This document shows, piece by piece, positions 15,790 through 24,488 of a DNA stretch of 64,000 nucleotides. This DNA comes from Pseudomonas sp. BMS12 (lineage in GTDB: Bacteria > Pseudomonadota > Gammaproteobacteria > Pseudomonadales > Pseudomonadaceae), in assembly GCF_001592875.1 (NCBI RefSeq), contig NZ_LSOF01000007.1, positions 56,898 to 120,897 on the forward strand, read 5' to 3'. A program made the position numbers and the translations under genes. The notes under the pieces are model-generated. The model made no database searches. It was not told where the DNA came from and saw only the letters and a program-made list of their open reading frames with translations. Each line of letters opens with the position of its first letter. The stretch's first letter is position 1.

Positions 15790-17507
15790 GCCAGCGCCTC
15801 ATCGGTGAGGGTGGCGCAGACCTTGAGCACTTCCTCGACGCTGGTCACCCCGGCCAGGGCGTAGTCCAGGGCGCAGGCGGCCAGCGGGCGGTAATGGGCA
15901 CTGCATTTGGCCGCATCGGCGAAGCCCTGCGGGTCGTTGCGGCGCAGGGCGGCGACCATCGCCTCGTCCATCTCCAGCAACTCATACACACCCAGGCGCC
16001 CGGAATAACCGGTGTTGTGGCACTGGTGGCAGCCGGCGCCGAGCTTGAAGGCTCGGCCGGTCAGTGGCGCGCCGTGCAGGTTTTCCAGCCAGGCCAGTTG
16101 CTGCGGCTCGGGATGCTGGTCCTCCATGCAGTTCTCGCACACCCGGCGCACCAGGCGCTGGGCCAGCACCGCATTGAGCGAAGTAGCGACCAGGAACGGC
16201 TCGGCGCCCATGTCGACCAGGCGCATGGCCGAGGTCAGGGCGTCGTTGGTGTGCAGGGTGGACAGCACCAGGTGGCCGGTCAGCGCGGCGCGCAGACCAA
16301 TCTCGGCGGTTTCCTGGTCGCGCATCTCGCCGATCAGCACGATGTCCGGGTCCTGACGCAGGGCGGCGCGCAGCACGCGGGCAAAACTCAGGTCGATCTT
16401 GGCGTTGACCTGCACCTGGTTGATCCGTGGCAGGCGATACTCGACCGGATCTTCCACGGTGATGATCTTCTTCTCCGGGCTGTTCAGCTCGGCCAGCCCG
16501 GCGTACAGGGTGGTGGTCTTGCCCGAGCCGGTGGGGCCGGTGACCAGCACCATGCCGTAGGGGCGCTGCAGCAATCGGCGGAAGCGCGCCAGCATGTCTG
16601 CGGGCATACCACCGGCATCGAGGCTGGCGATTCCGGCGCTCTGGTCGAGCAGACGCATCACCACGGACTCGCCGTACTGCACCGGCATGGTCGACACGCG
16701 CACGTCGATGGCGCGGTTCTTCACCCGGATATTGAAGCGGCCGTCCTGCGGCAGACGTTTCTCGGAGATATCCAGGCCGGACATGATCTTCAGGCGCATG
16801 ACCAGCGCCGAGGCGATGCGCTGCTCCTTCATCACCTGCTCGTTGAGCACGCCATCGATGCGCTGGCGAATACGCACCACGCCTTCGTCGGGCTCGATGT
16901 GGATGTCCGAGGCCTTCATCTGCACGGCGTCCTCGAACAGGGTCTGCAGCAGGCGCACCACCGGCGCGTCGCTGACGTTGTCGGCGCCGAGCTTGGCCAG
17001 GTCGAAGTCGCTGTCCTGCAGCTCGCCTTCCAGCTCGCCGGCGATCGAGGCGATCTGGCTGGTGCGCCGGTAGACCAGGTCGAGGGTGGCCAGCAGCTCG
17101 GCCTCGCGCACCACGGCCGGATTGACCCGCGTCTTGAGGATGCGCTCCATCTCGTCGAGGGCGAACAGGTCGAGCGGGTCGGACATACCCACCAGCACAC
17201 CGCCGCCTTCACGTGACAGGACGATGGCGCGGAAGCGCCGCGCCATGGCTTCGGGCAGGATCTGCACCAGATTGGCGTCGAACTTGAAGTGCTTGAGTTC
17301 GATGAAGGGAATCTTCAGCTGCTCGGACAGCGCCGTGAGCAGCTTGACCTCGGCAACGAAGCCCATGTCGACCACGGTGCGCCCGAGTTTGGAGCCGGTA
17401 CGCTTCTGCTCCTGCAGGGCCAGCTGCAACTGGGCGTCGCTGATCAGGCCGGCCTGGATCAGCAGGTCGCCCAGGCGCAGCTTGCGCTGGCGGACGTCAT
17501 CGCTCAT
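15786..17507 (-). CDS. mshE: MSHA pilus extension ATPase MshE with c-di-GMP-binding MshEN domain
   Basis: A 573-residue GspE/PilB-type ATPase that powers pilus extension. Residues ~9-60 hold two successive MshEN motifs: RLGDLLIQAGLISDAQLQLA and, after a short linker, KLGRTVVDMGFVAEVKLLTA, the tandem signature that binds c-di-GMP in Vibrio MshE. The ATPase core has Walker A GPTGSGKTTT, an Asp box (HIEPDE), Walker B (PDIVLIGEMRD) and a His box (GHLVLSTLHTND). A zinc-binding CENC...CHQC pair follows. ATG 17507 overlaps the mshN stop (ATGA). No MshU/PilT-like retraction ATPase is in the window. Confidence 0.94.
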   Translation of the reverse strand: MSDDVRQRKLRLGDLLIQAGLISDAQLQLALQEQKRTGSKLGRTVVDMGFVAEVKLLTALSEQLKIPFIELKHFKFDANLVQILPEAMARRFRAIVLSREGGGVLVGMSDPLDLFALDEMERILKTRVNPAVVREAELLATLDLVYRRTSQIASIAGELEGELQDSDFDLAKLGADNVSDAPVVRLLQTLFEDAVQMKASDIHIEPDEGVVRIRQRIDGVLNEQVMKEQRIASALVMRLKIMSGLDISEKRLPQDGRFNIRVKNRAIDVRVSTMPVQYGESVVMRLLDQSAGIASLDAGGMPADMLARFRRLLQRPYGMVLVTGPTGSGKTTTLYAGLAELNSPEKKIITVEDPVEYRLPRINQVQVNAKIDLSFARVLRAALRQDPDIVLIGEMRDQETAEIGLRAALTGHLVLSTLHTNDALTSAMRLVDMGAEPFLVATSLNAVLAQRLVRRVCENCMEDQHPEPQQLAWLENLHGAPLTGRAFKLGAGCHQCHNTGYSGRLGVYELLEMDEAMVAALRRNDPQGFADAAKCSAHYRPLAACALDYALAGVTSVEEVLKVCATLTDEALA

Positions 17508-18859
17508 CGAGCACCTCCGAGGGCGGCGGCGCGTTCGCTGGCGAACTGCCGCGCACTGTTGTCCAGACCCAGCCCCTGCAGGGCCAGGCGATAATGACGG
17601 GCGGCGTCGCCCGGCTGGTCGAGTTGTTCCAGGGCGATGGCCAGGCCCAGCTGCCAGGTGGACTGACTGGGGCGCAGGGCGACCATCTGCTGATACAGCT
17701 CGGCGCTTTCGCGCCACTGCCCGGTCTGCTGGTAACTGGCCGCGAGCAGGGCGTGGTAGGTCGGTTCCTGAGCCAGTGCCGGGGCATTCTGCTCCAGGGT
17801 CGCCACGGCGCCGTGGGTGTCGCCGGCCTGCAACTGGGCGCGGGCCAGCAGCAGGCGCAACTCGCTGTCACGCGGCATCTGCGCCAGCTGTGCCGGCAGC
17901 CAGGCGAGCAGACGCTGCTGCTGACCATCGGCCAGGTAGGCACGGGCCAACCAGCGCAGTACTTCCGGATCGCGGCCACGGGTTTTCTGCAACTCTTCCA
18001 GCTCGGCGATGGCGGCCTTGTAGTCGCCGCCCTGAATCGCCTGGCGCGCCCTGGCCAGGCCGTCCGGGCGATAGGGCTGGATATGTACCTGCGGCACCGG
18101 CGCCGGTTCGGCGGGTGCAGCAATGGCTGGTGCCGCTTCGGCAGCGGGCACCTGGGCAGTGGCCCAGTCCGGCATTGGCGGCTCTACCGGAGTTTGGGCG
18201 CTGGCTACCGGCAGTTGATCGAGTTGCAGCGGCGCCTCCTCGGCCTCGACCGGCGGCGCGTCGAAGGGCACCTCCACCCACAGTACCCAGCGGTCGCCGG
18301 CCGGCTCCAGACGGTCGTTGACCTGCAGCGCGCCGGCCAGGCCGACCAGCAGCACCTGCACGGCATCTCCCTGGGTCTCGACCCGCCAGGACAGGCTGCG
18401 CCCGTCGCGCTGCACGCGCCCGGACTGAGCCTCGCCCAGCATCTGCACGCCCGACAGGCGCAGGCTCACGGCGCCACTCTCCTCGGTACGCTGGTAGGGC
18501 ACCGAGCGCTCCAGCAGCAACTGCAGGGTCAGCCCGCGGGCATCGTGTTGCGGCAGCACCTCCAGCAGGCGCGGCGGCGGTGGCGCCGGAGCCACCACCA
18601 CGGCGGGCTCGGCCGCCTTGGGCATGACGCCCCCCCAGGGAATCTGGCCGTTGACCACCCGGCCGATCATCAGGCCGATCAGCACCGCCAGCAGCATGAC
18701 CGAGACGAACCAGATCGAGCCCCGGCGCATCCGTTCGAGCCATTCGCGGCGCGCGGCACCGACTTCGTCGACCGCCTGCAGGCCTTCCAGGGCCAGGCGC
18801 TCATTCGGCGCGGCGCGGCGCTCTTCGAGGTCGCGCAGCATGTCGTTGACCAGGCTCAT
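17504..18859 (-). CDS. mshN: MSHA biogenesis protein MshN (TPR protein)
   Basis: A 451-residue bitopic protein. A short cytoplasmic segment (MSLVNDMLRDLEERR, the family start) is followed by one transmembrane helix (~48-68, IWFVSVMLLAVLIGLMIG), a Pro-rich linker and an AMIN-like region. A C-terminal series of TPR repeats (~255-440) includes AIQGGDYKAAIAELEEL, YHALLAASYQQTGQWRESAE and LGLAIALEQLDQPGDAARHY. It probably scaffolds periplasmic pilus parts around the MshL secretin. ATG 18859 overlaps the mshM stop. Confidence 0.87.
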   Translation of the reverse strand: MSLVNDMLRDLEERRAAPNERLALEGLQAVDEVGAARREWLERMRRGSIWFVSVMLLAVLIGLMIGRVVNGQIPWGGVMPKAAEPAVVVAPAPPPPRLLEVLPQHDARGLTLQLLLERSVPYQRTEESGAVSLRLSGVQMLGEAQSGRVQRDGRSLSWRVETQGDAVQVLLVGLAGALQVNDRLEPAGDRWVLWVEVPFDAPPVEAEEAPLQLDQLPVASAQTPVEPPMPDWATAQVPAAEAAPAIAAPAEPAPVPQVHIQPYRPDGLARARQAIQGGDYKAAIAELEELQKTRGRDPEVLRWLARAYLADGQQQRLLAWLPAQLAQMPRDSELRLLLARAQLQAGDTHGAVATLEQNAPALAQEPTYHALLAASYQQTGQWRESAELYQQMVALRPSQSTWQLGLAIALEQLDQPGDAARHYRLALQGLGLDNSARQFASERAAALGGAR

Positions 18860-19788
18860 GGCAGCAACCCCCGCCACTGTTCGAGCCAGGGCCAGGCACC
18901 GACCACCGCCAGCAGCGACAGGCTCAGCGCCGCCAGGCCCCAGCCCAGTGCCGCCGGGCGCCGCTGCAGGAACGGCTGGGCGCCTTCGGTGTCCAGCTGG
19001 GCACGCCGCACATGGGTCACGCCGACCTGCCGCTGGCCTTCGCCGAAAGCGGCCATCAGCGCCTTGTGCGCGAGGATGTTGATCAGCCGCGGGATACCGC
19101 CGCTGCCGCGCACCAGGCGGCGAATAGCCCGCGTCGTGAACAGCGGCTCGCCGCGGTAGCCCGCCACGGCCAGGCGTTCGTTGAGGTAACGGGTGCAGTC
19201 CTTCACGTCGAGCGGGCGCAGCTGGTAAGAAAAGGTGATGCGCTGGCGCAGCTGGCGAAACTCGTCGCGGGCCAGGGTGGCGTCCAGCTCCGGCTGGCCG
19301 AACAGCACCACCTGCAGCAGCTTGGCCTGTTCGGTTTCAAGATTGGTCAGCAGACGCAGGGCTTCCAGGGTGGCGGTCGGCAGGGCCTGGGCCTCGTCGA
19401 TCAGCAGCACGGTGCTGCGGCCTTCGGCGGCCAGCTGGATCAGGCGGCAATGCAGGACATCCAGCACGCCCTGGGCGTCCAGCTCCTCGACATCGTCGAT
19501 CAGCAGCTCACGGGCCAGGGCCTGGCGCAGGCCCACCGGGCTCATGCCCGGGTTGGGCAGGTAGGCCACCTGGTAACGCTCGCCTTCCAGCTCGTTGAGC
19601 AGGGCGCGGCACAGCAGGGTCTTGCCGGTGCCGACCTCGCCGGTCACCTTGATGAAGCCTTCTCCCTCGCCCAGGGCCACGCGCAGCAGGTTGAGGCAGG
19701 CCTGATAGGGCGCCAACTGCACCAGGAAGCCGGTATTGGGGGTCAGCGCGAAGGGTTTCTCGCGCAGGCCGAAGAAGGCTTCGTACAT
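18856..19788 (-). CDS. mshM: MSHA biogenesis ATPase MshM (ExeA/GspA family)
   Basis: A 310-residue AAA-type ATPase. The N-terminus MYEAFFGLREKPFALTPNTG is the family signature. Walker A is GEVGTGKTLLC, Walker B VLLIDEAQALP, and an arginine-rich sensor region RQRITFSYQLRPL follows. A C-terminal membrane segment (~285-305) anchors it. ExeA-like proteins help assemble secretins in the outer membrane; here the partner should be MshL. ATG 19788 is five bases after the mshL stop. Confidence 0.9.
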   Translation of the reverse strand: MYEAFFGLREKPFALTPNTGFLVQLAPYQACLNLLRVALGEGEGFIKVTGEVGTGKTLLCRALLNELEGERYQVAYLPNPGMSPVGLRQALARELLIDDVEELDAQGVLDVLHCRLIQLAAEGRSTVLLIDEAQALPTATLEALRLLTNLETEQAKLLQVVLFGQPELDATLARDEFRQLRQRITFSYQLRPLDVKDCTRYLNERLAVAGYRGEPLFTTRAIRRLVRGSGGIPRLINILAHKALMAAFGEGQRQVGVTHVRRAQLDTEGAQPFLQRRPAALGWGLAALSLSLLAVVGAWPWLEQWRGLLP

Positions 19789-19792
19789 CGAC

Positions 19793-21400
19793 CTACCTCA
19801 GCTCGCGGAAGGTTTCCGCGCTGCGCTTGAGCTCGTTGAGCCAGACATCATCGCTGACCACCTGCGGGCGCATGAGGATCACCAGTTCGCTCTTCTGCAG
19901 GGCCTTGCGCTGCTGCTTGAACAGGTTGCCGACCAGCGGCAGGGTGCTGGCCCAGGGCACTTCGGCGTCGGTGTTTTCATTGTTGTTCTGCAGCAGGCCG
20001 CCGATCACCACCACCTGGCCGCTGCGGGCACGCACGATGGAGTCGGACTGACGCGAGGTGGATAGCGCCAGCGGCAGGTTGAAGACGTTGTCCTCGCCGA
20101 GAACGATGGTCTTGTTCTGGTCGCGCACGCGGCTGACGGTGGGGCGCACATGCAGGGTGACCACGTCGTTCTGGTCGATCTGCGGGGTCACGTCGAGCGA
20201 GATACCGGAGAAGAACGGAGTCAGGGTGATGTCCTGGCTTGGCTCGGTGATGCCCGCCGCCGTGGTGGTGGTACTGCTGGACGACACTTCGGTGACGAAG
20301 AACTCGTCGGTGCCGACCTTGATCACCGCCTTCTGGTTGTTCAGCGTGGAGATACGCGGGCTGGACAGCACGCGCACTTCGCCCTGGGTCTGCAGCAGCT
20401 GGATCAGGCCGGTGAAGTCGCCGAGGCTGACGATGCCACTGAACACGCCACCGATATCGGTCGGCCCGGTCAGGGTATCGCCGTTCAGCACGCCACCGAC
20501 GTCGCTGCCGATCTGGCTCCAGCTGATGCCCGCCTGGAAGTCGTCATTGAGCTGCACTTCGAGAATCTTGGTTTCCAGGATCACCTGGCGCTGCAGGTTG
20601 CGCTGCGCCTGTTCGAGGAAGCGCGCGACATTCTCCTGGTCGGCGCTGTTGGCCCGCACCACCAGCAGGCTGGCCTGCGGGTTGACCACCACGCTGTTGC
20701 CCTGCTCGTCGCCGACGATGGCCTTGACCACGCCTTCGACCTCGCGCCAGAAGTCGACCTTGCTGGTGGTGACGACCTTGCTCGCGTTGAGGGTGGTCAC
20801 CGAGCGATCACTGCTGGTACTGCCGTTGTTCGACGAGCTGTTGGAGCTGTCGCTGGTTTCCACCTGGCCGGAGCTGACCCGGGTATCCGACTCGCCTTCG
20901 CGCTGCAGGTTGAGGTAGTTGAGGTCGTAGCTGCGGGTGACGACCTTGTTCGGCAGGATCTGGTAGCCGTAGCTGGTACGGCGGTAGTCGTAGCCATAGC
21001 TGTCGCGCACCGCCGCCAGCACCTCCTCCAGGGTCACCCGGCGCAGGCTGAAGGTGATGTTGCCGCTGACTTCGGGGTGTACCACGAGGTTCTGCCCGGC
21101 ACCGTCCATCAGGCTGAGGAAGAAGTCGCGGGCCGGCATGTCCTTGGCCGACACGTCGAAGCGCGGGCCGCCAGCATAGGCGGCGCTGCCGGTCAGCGGC
21201 GGCAGCAAGGCGGCCTGCACCGAGGGCGGCGGCGCCACCTTGGCACTGGCCTGGGCCTGCGCCAGGCTCTCGTCGAGCAGCTTGTTGCTCTGTTCGTAGA
21301 GTTGCTTGTCGCCGTCGGTGAAGGTCTGGCAGGCGCTCAACAGGCAGGCCAGGCCCAGCAGCAGGCCGGGTTTCGACAAATTGGGAATCATGGGCTTCAT
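19793..21400 (-). CDS. mshL: MSHA outer-membrane secretin MshL
   Basis: A 535-residue secretin lipoprotein. The lipobox LLSAC puts the lipidated Cys at about residue 24. The periplasmic N-domains contain an STN-like region (FSLRRVTLEEVLAAVRDSYG), and a Ser/Asn-rich insert lies near residues 182-205. The C-terminal secretin domain has VLSSPRISTLNNQKAVIKVG, a Ser/Thr-rich gate segment and SGQVVVIGGLL ending with LVILMRPQVV. It forms the pore through which the pilus leaves the cell. ATG 21400 overlaps the mshK stop (ATGA); ATG 21391 is an alternative that would shorten the signal peptide. Confidence 0.93.
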   Translation of the reverse strand: MKPMIPNLSKPGLLLGLACLLSACQTFTDGDKQLYEQSNKLLDESLAQAQASAKVAPPPSVQAALLPPLTGSAAYAGGPRFDVSAKDMPARDFFLSLMDGAGQNLVVHPEVSGNITFSLRRVTLEEVLAAVRDSYGYDYRRTSYGYQILPNKVVTRSYDLNYLNLQREGESDTRVSSGQVETSDSSNSSSNNGSTSSDRSVTTLNASKVVTTSKVDFWREVEGVVKAIVGDEQGNSVVVNPQASLLVVRANSADQENVARFLEQAQRNLQRQVILETKILEVQLNDDFQAGISWSQIGSDVGGVLNGDTLTGPTDIGGVFSGIVSLGDFTGLIQLLQTQGEVRVLSSPRISTLNNQKAVIKVGTDEFFVTEVSSSSTTTTAAGITEPSQDITLTPFFSGISLDVTPQIDQNDVVTLHVRPTVSRVRDQNKTIVLGEDNVFNLPLALSTSRQSDSIVRARSGQVVVIGGLLQNNNENTDAEVPWASTLPLVGNLFKQQRKALQKSELVILMRPQVVSDDVWLNELKRSAETFRELR

Positions 21401-21708
21401 CGGCTCGGTTTCACCACGGGTTCGGCCAGGCGCAGCAACTGCTGCCGCCCCTGGCGCTCGATCAGGACGGAATGCGCATGGATGGCCAGCACCCGCAGGC
21501 CTGCATGGCTATCGCCGACGCGCAGGGTGCGACCATCGATCACCGCGCGGCTGCCCTGGGCGCCGCGCAGGATGGCCTGCAGGTTAAGGGCGGCCGGCGC
21601 GGCTGCGCTGCTGGCCGGACGCAAGTCGGCTGGCGGCTGAGTGGGGTCGACTGCGGCCTGGGCACCCAGGCTGGCCAGCAGCAGGCTGAATAACAGGACT
21701 CTAGACAC
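21397..21708 (-). CDS. mshK: MSHA biogenesis protein MshK
   Basis: A 103-residue secreted protein: signal peptide to about residue 18 (LLASLGAQA/AVDPTQPP), then a short PilP/GspC-like domain with LQAILRGAQGSRAVIDGRTL and VLAIHAHSVLIERQG. Such small proteins link the inner-membrane MshI/MshJ complex to the secretin. The start is GTG 21708, overlapping the mshJ stop by eight bases. The call rests on size, signal peptide and order. Confidence 0.85.
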   Translation of the reverse strand: MSRVLLFSLLLASLGAQAAVDPTQPPADLRPASSAAAPAALNLQAILRGAQGSRAVIDGRTLRVGDSHAGLRVLAIHAHSVLIERQGRQQLLRLAEPVVKPSR

Positions 21709-22363
21709 CGACCCATCCCGCCTTGCGGCTCAAGGTAAAGAGTTTCAGGCTGATCTGCGCGCGGCCCGGCCCGGCTTCGCCGACGCGATAGTCGAGGCTG
21801 TCCCAGTTCAGCTTCCAGCCGCTGCTCTGCACCGCCTGCAGGTAGTTCAGCAGGTCGAAGTAACCGCCCTCCAGCTGCAGCACCAGGCCATGCCGGTAGA
21901 GGGTGACCGGCGCCACGGCGGCCTTGTCCTCCTTGGCCTCCGGGTCGGGCAACTGCACCGGCTCGCTGAAACTCTGCATGGCCACCAGGCCCAGGCCTTG
22001 CTGGGCCTGCAGCAGACTCTGCAGCACCGCCTTCATCTTTTCCGGGGTAACCAGTTCGGCGGTGCCGTTATCGATCTGGCGAATCAGTTCCTCGCGATTG
22101 GCGGAGCTCGCCAGCAAGGCACTGCGATAAGGGATATTGGGATCGGCGGCGAGCCGTGCCTGCAGATCCGCCAGACCGGCGGAAGCCTCCGCAGCACGGG
22201 CCTCGGCCAAGCGCACGGCCGCTTCCTGGCGCGCCACCTTGGCCGCCAGCGGATCACCAACCAGCAGCAGATAGAGCATGCCGAGCAGCGCCAGGCCAAC
22301 CCCATAAGTCAGCCACTGTTCGCGCGGTGCCAGACCCAGCCAGCGTTGCAGCCACTTATTCAT
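21701..22363 (-). CDS. mshJ: MSHA biogenesis protein MshJ (PilO-like)
   Basis: A 220-residue bitopic membrane protein with one N-terminal transmembrane helix (~20-38, YGVGLALLGMLYLLLVGD). A coiled-coil stretch follows (KVARQEAAVRLAEARAAEAS), then a ferredoxin-like periplasmic domain (LVLQLEGGYFDLLNYLQAVQ). This is the PilO/GspM layout that pairs with PilN-like proteins in the alignment complex. ATG 22363 overlaps the upstream gene by eight bases; a longer frame upstream only shadows the neighbouring gene. Confidence 0.88.
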   Translation of the reverse strand: MNKWLQRWLGLAPREQWLTYGVGLALLGMLYLLLVGDPLAAKVARQEAAVRLAEARAAEASAGLADLQARLAADPNIPYRSALLASSANREELIRQIDNGTAELVTPEKMKAVLQSLLQAQQGLGLVAMQSFSEPVQLPDPEAKEDKAAVAPVTLYRHGLVLQLEGGYFDLLNYLQAVQSSGWKLNWDSLDYRVGEAGPGRAQISLKLFTLSRKAGWVGV

Positions 22364-22964
22364 CGGCCTTCTCCTGGTCGGCGGGGCGTGACGACAGGTC
22401 GAAGTCGAGCAGTTTGTCCTCGCCACGCTGCACATCCAGGCGCGCGAACTCACGCCCCTTGAACACCGGGCTGCGGCCCAGCGCGTCCAGGTACTGCGGC
22501 AACAGCTCGCGATCCTGGCTACGCCCCTGCAGGCGCAGCTGCGTGCCACCTTCGGCCAGGTGAATACCTTTCAGCCACAGGCGCCCCTGAGGATGTTGCT
22601 CGGCCAGCGCCGTCAGCGGTGCGACGAAGCCAGCACCCTGCTGGCTGGCCAGTGTTTGGAGGTAGGCCAGCAAACGCTGCAACTGGCGGTTCTCTGCCTC
22701 GCGCGCCGCCAGCTCTGCCGGCAGACGCTCGTCCAGTTGCGGCTCGACGAAACCGGCCTTGAGCGCCGCCAGGCGGGTTTCCTGCTCTTGCGCCGTCAGT
22801 TCGGCCTGGGCCAGATGCTGGCCAGTGCGATGCAGCTGCCAGCCCTGCCAGGCACCGTGCAACAGGCATAACGCCAGCAGCAGGCACAGGCCGCCGAGCA
22901 TCTGCTGGGGCTGCGGGCCGGCGCGGCGCTGGCGCTCGACCTGATAGAGATTGACGTTCTGCAT
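22356..22964 (-). CDS. mshI2: MSHA biogenesis protein MshI2 (PilN-like)
   Basis: A 202-residue bitopic protein. The N-terminus MQNVNLYQVERQRRAG is the typical PilN-like cytoplasmic tail that contacts the PilM-like partner. It is followed by a transmembrane helix (~24-42), a coiled coil and a periplasmic domain with GRLWLKGIHLAEGGTQLRLQ. ATG 22964 shares a base with the mshI stop (TGATG). In some msh loci this gene is called mshI2; here it should bridge MshI and MshJ in the inner membrane. Confidence 0.82.
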   Translation of the reverse strand: MQNVNLYQVERQRRAGPQPQQMLGGLCLLLALCLLHGAWQGWQLHRTGQHLAQAELTAQEQETRLAALKAGFVEPQLDERLPAELAAREAENRQLQRLLAYLQTLASQQGAGFVAPLTALAEQHPQGRLWLKGIHLAEGGTQLRLQGRSQDRELLPQYLDALGRSPVFKGREFARLDVQRGEDKLLDFDLSSRPADQEKADE

Positions 22965-23878
22965 CAGGGCGCCTCCTGACGCAGGGCCGCACCGACCGCC
23001 GCCATGCAGTAGGCCTGCTCGGCCTCATCCAGCTCGGCACTGGCCTGCCCGGGGAACAGCTCGCGCAGGTCCAGCGCCTGCAGCTTCACCGCCAGGCCGG
23101 AGCCCAGCGCCTGCAGCGCAGCGGCGCCGTCCCGCTTGGCCGGCAGCAACAGCAGTCGATTGATGTAGCCCTTGCCCAACTGGCTCTCGAAATAGTCCAG
23201 CGAACGCTGGATCTCCAGGGTCACGGCAGCATAGTCACCGCTGGCATGCTCCAGCCCCTGCTCGATGCGCCGCACCATATAAAGGTCGGCGCCGTTCTGC
23301 ACGCTGATCAGCCCCTCGCTGGAGCGCAGGCGCAGCAGGGCGATGTTCATGTTCTCGGCACCGGCCAGCAGGCCAAGGTTGCGAAACGCCAACGCGGTGA
23401 TATCGATGCTCTGCAGGCGCAATCCGGCCTGTTCGAACAGATCACCGAACGCCTGCATGCGCGCCTTGCCCAGCACGGCGCAATAGGCCATGCGCGAGCG
23501 TCCGCGGTAGGCGTCTTCGGGCAGTATGAAGGCATCCACCACAACCTGTTCCAGGGGTTCGGCGATCAGGTCCTTGACCCGCCAGCGCATGGCATCACGC
23601 AGCTCTTCGGCGGGCACGTCGGGGGCATCGAGCAGGTGCATCTGATAGGTCGCGGGGTGCAGCACCAGATTGACCGGCACACCGGCCAGGTCGCGCTCGG
23701 CCACCAGACTTTTCAGGACAGCGGGTTGCTCGGCCGGGGAAGCCTTGCGGAACAGGCAGTCGAGCAGTCGCGGTGCTTCACCGGGGGTTCGCTGGACACG
23801 CGCCAAGGCGATGCCTTCTGGGCCGGTCTCGATACCCAGCAAGCCACTCGCTGTTGTTCTTTTTCTCGCGAACCACAC
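22964..23878 (-). CDS. mshI: MSHA biogenesis protein MshI (PilM-like)
   Basis: First gene of the pilus operon, about 304 residues, a cytoplasmic actin-like PilM homologue. Visible family features are GLLGIETGPEGIALARVQR, MRWRVKDLIAEPLEQVVVDAF and LRLQSIDITALAFRNL. It recruits the PilN-like protein next in the operon. GTG 23878 and TTG 23881 both lie at suitable distance from a GGGGGA ribosome-binding site; GTG was chosen because it is the more common start. It is divergent from trmL across about 100 bp. The Vibrio msh locus starts with mshH (CsrD-like); no such gene is present here. Confidence 0.88.
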   Translation of the reverse strand: MWFARKRTTASGLLGIETGPEGIALARVQRTPGEAPRLLDCLFRKASPAEQPAVLKSLVAERDLAGVPVNLVLHPATYQMHLLDAPDVPAEELRDAMRWRVKDLIAEPLEQVVVDAFILPEDAYRGRSRMAYCAVLGKARMQAFGDLFEQAGLRLQSIDITALAFRNLGLLAGAENMNIALLRLRSSEGLISVQNGADLYMVRRIEQGLEHASGDYAAVTLEIQRSLDYFESQLGKGYINRLLLLPAKRDGAAALQALGSGLAVKLQALDLRELFPGQASAELDEAEQAYCMAAVGAALRQEAP

Positions 23879-23941
23879 CAACGGTCTTCCCCCTGCGACT
23901 CCATAGCGCCTCGCCTTCGATGGGCGGGTCGGCTACGGAGC

Positions 23942-23951
23942 ATTGTAGAAT
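23942..23951. promoter_or_regulatory. Back-to-back -10 candidates, mshI / trmL
   Basis: Within the only sizeable gap upstream of the pilus operon, a TACAAT hexamer on the minus strand (23947-23942) overlaps a TAGAAT hexamer on the plus strand (23946-23951). Neither has a good -35 box at standard spacing, so these are weak promoter candidates. Confidence 0.3.
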
Positions 23952-23981
23952 GTCGCCCATTGACCAGCCTGAGCCCGATCA

Positions 23982-24443
23982 ATGTTCCATGTCGTCCTGT
24001 TCCAGCCGGAGATTCCTCCGAATACCGGCAACATCATCCGCCTGTGTGCCAATACCGGCTGCCATCTGCACCTGATCGAGCCGCTGGGCTTCGAGCTGGA
24101 CGACAAACGCCTGCGGCGTGCCGGTCTGGACTACCACGAATACGCGACACTAAAACGCCACCATTCATTGGCCGACTGTATCACACAAGTTTCGCCCGCC
24201 AGGATCTTGGCGTTCACCACCAAGGCTAGTCATAGCTACGCGCAGATGGAATACCGCGCCGGCGATATGTTGCTATTTGGCCCGGAAAGTCGCGGCCTGC
24301 CCGCCGAGGTCCTCGCGCAGATTCCCGACGAGCAGCGCCTGCGCATGCCCATGCGCCCGCAAAGCCGCAGCCTCAATCTCTCCAACGCGGTGGCGGTGGT
24401 GGTCTACGAAGCTTGGCGCCAGCTGGATTTCACCGGCTCCTGA
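23982..24443 (+). CDS. trmL: tRNA (cytidine/uridine-2'-O-)-methyltransferase TrmL
   Basis: A 153-residue SPOUT methyltransferase that 2'-O-methylates the wobble base 34 of tRNA-Leu isoacceptors. The three SPOUT motifs are clear: [30 protein letters not shown] and [18 protein letters not shown], the last parts of the knot that binds S-adenosylmethionine. Length is normal for TrmL. It is followed by a terminator shared with the convergent secB operon. Its neighbours secB, grxC, rhodanese and gpmI keep the Pseudomonas core order. Confidence 0.95.
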   Translation: MFHVVLFQPEIPPNTGNIIRLCANTGCHLHLIEPLGFELDDKRLRRAGLDYHEYATLKRHHSLADCITQVSPARILAFTTKASHSYAQMEYRAGDMLLFGPESRGLPAEVLAQIPDEQRLRMPMRPQSRSLNLSNAVAVVVYEAWRQLDFTGS

Positions 24444-24447
24444 AACG

Positions 24448-24472
24448 AAAAAGCCGCCTCGCGGCGGCTCTC
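24448..24472. terminator. Terminator between trmL and secB
   Basis: A 7-bp stem (AGCCGCC/GGCGGCT) with loop TCGC is preceded by an A-run at 24448-24452. Read on the minus strand this gives a GC-stem followed by TTTTT, a good terminator for the secB operon. On the plus strand the tail (CTCTCTC) is weaker. Confidence 0.75.
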
Positions 24473-24488
24473 TCACAGCTACAGCCAA

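Noticed and set aside
14461..15864. A 467-residue plus-strand frame opposite mshG
   Set aside because: His/Gln/Asp-rich antisense shadow; mshG is intact.
20150..21640. A 496-residue plus-strand frame opposite mshL
   Set aside because: Antisense shadow of the secretin gene.
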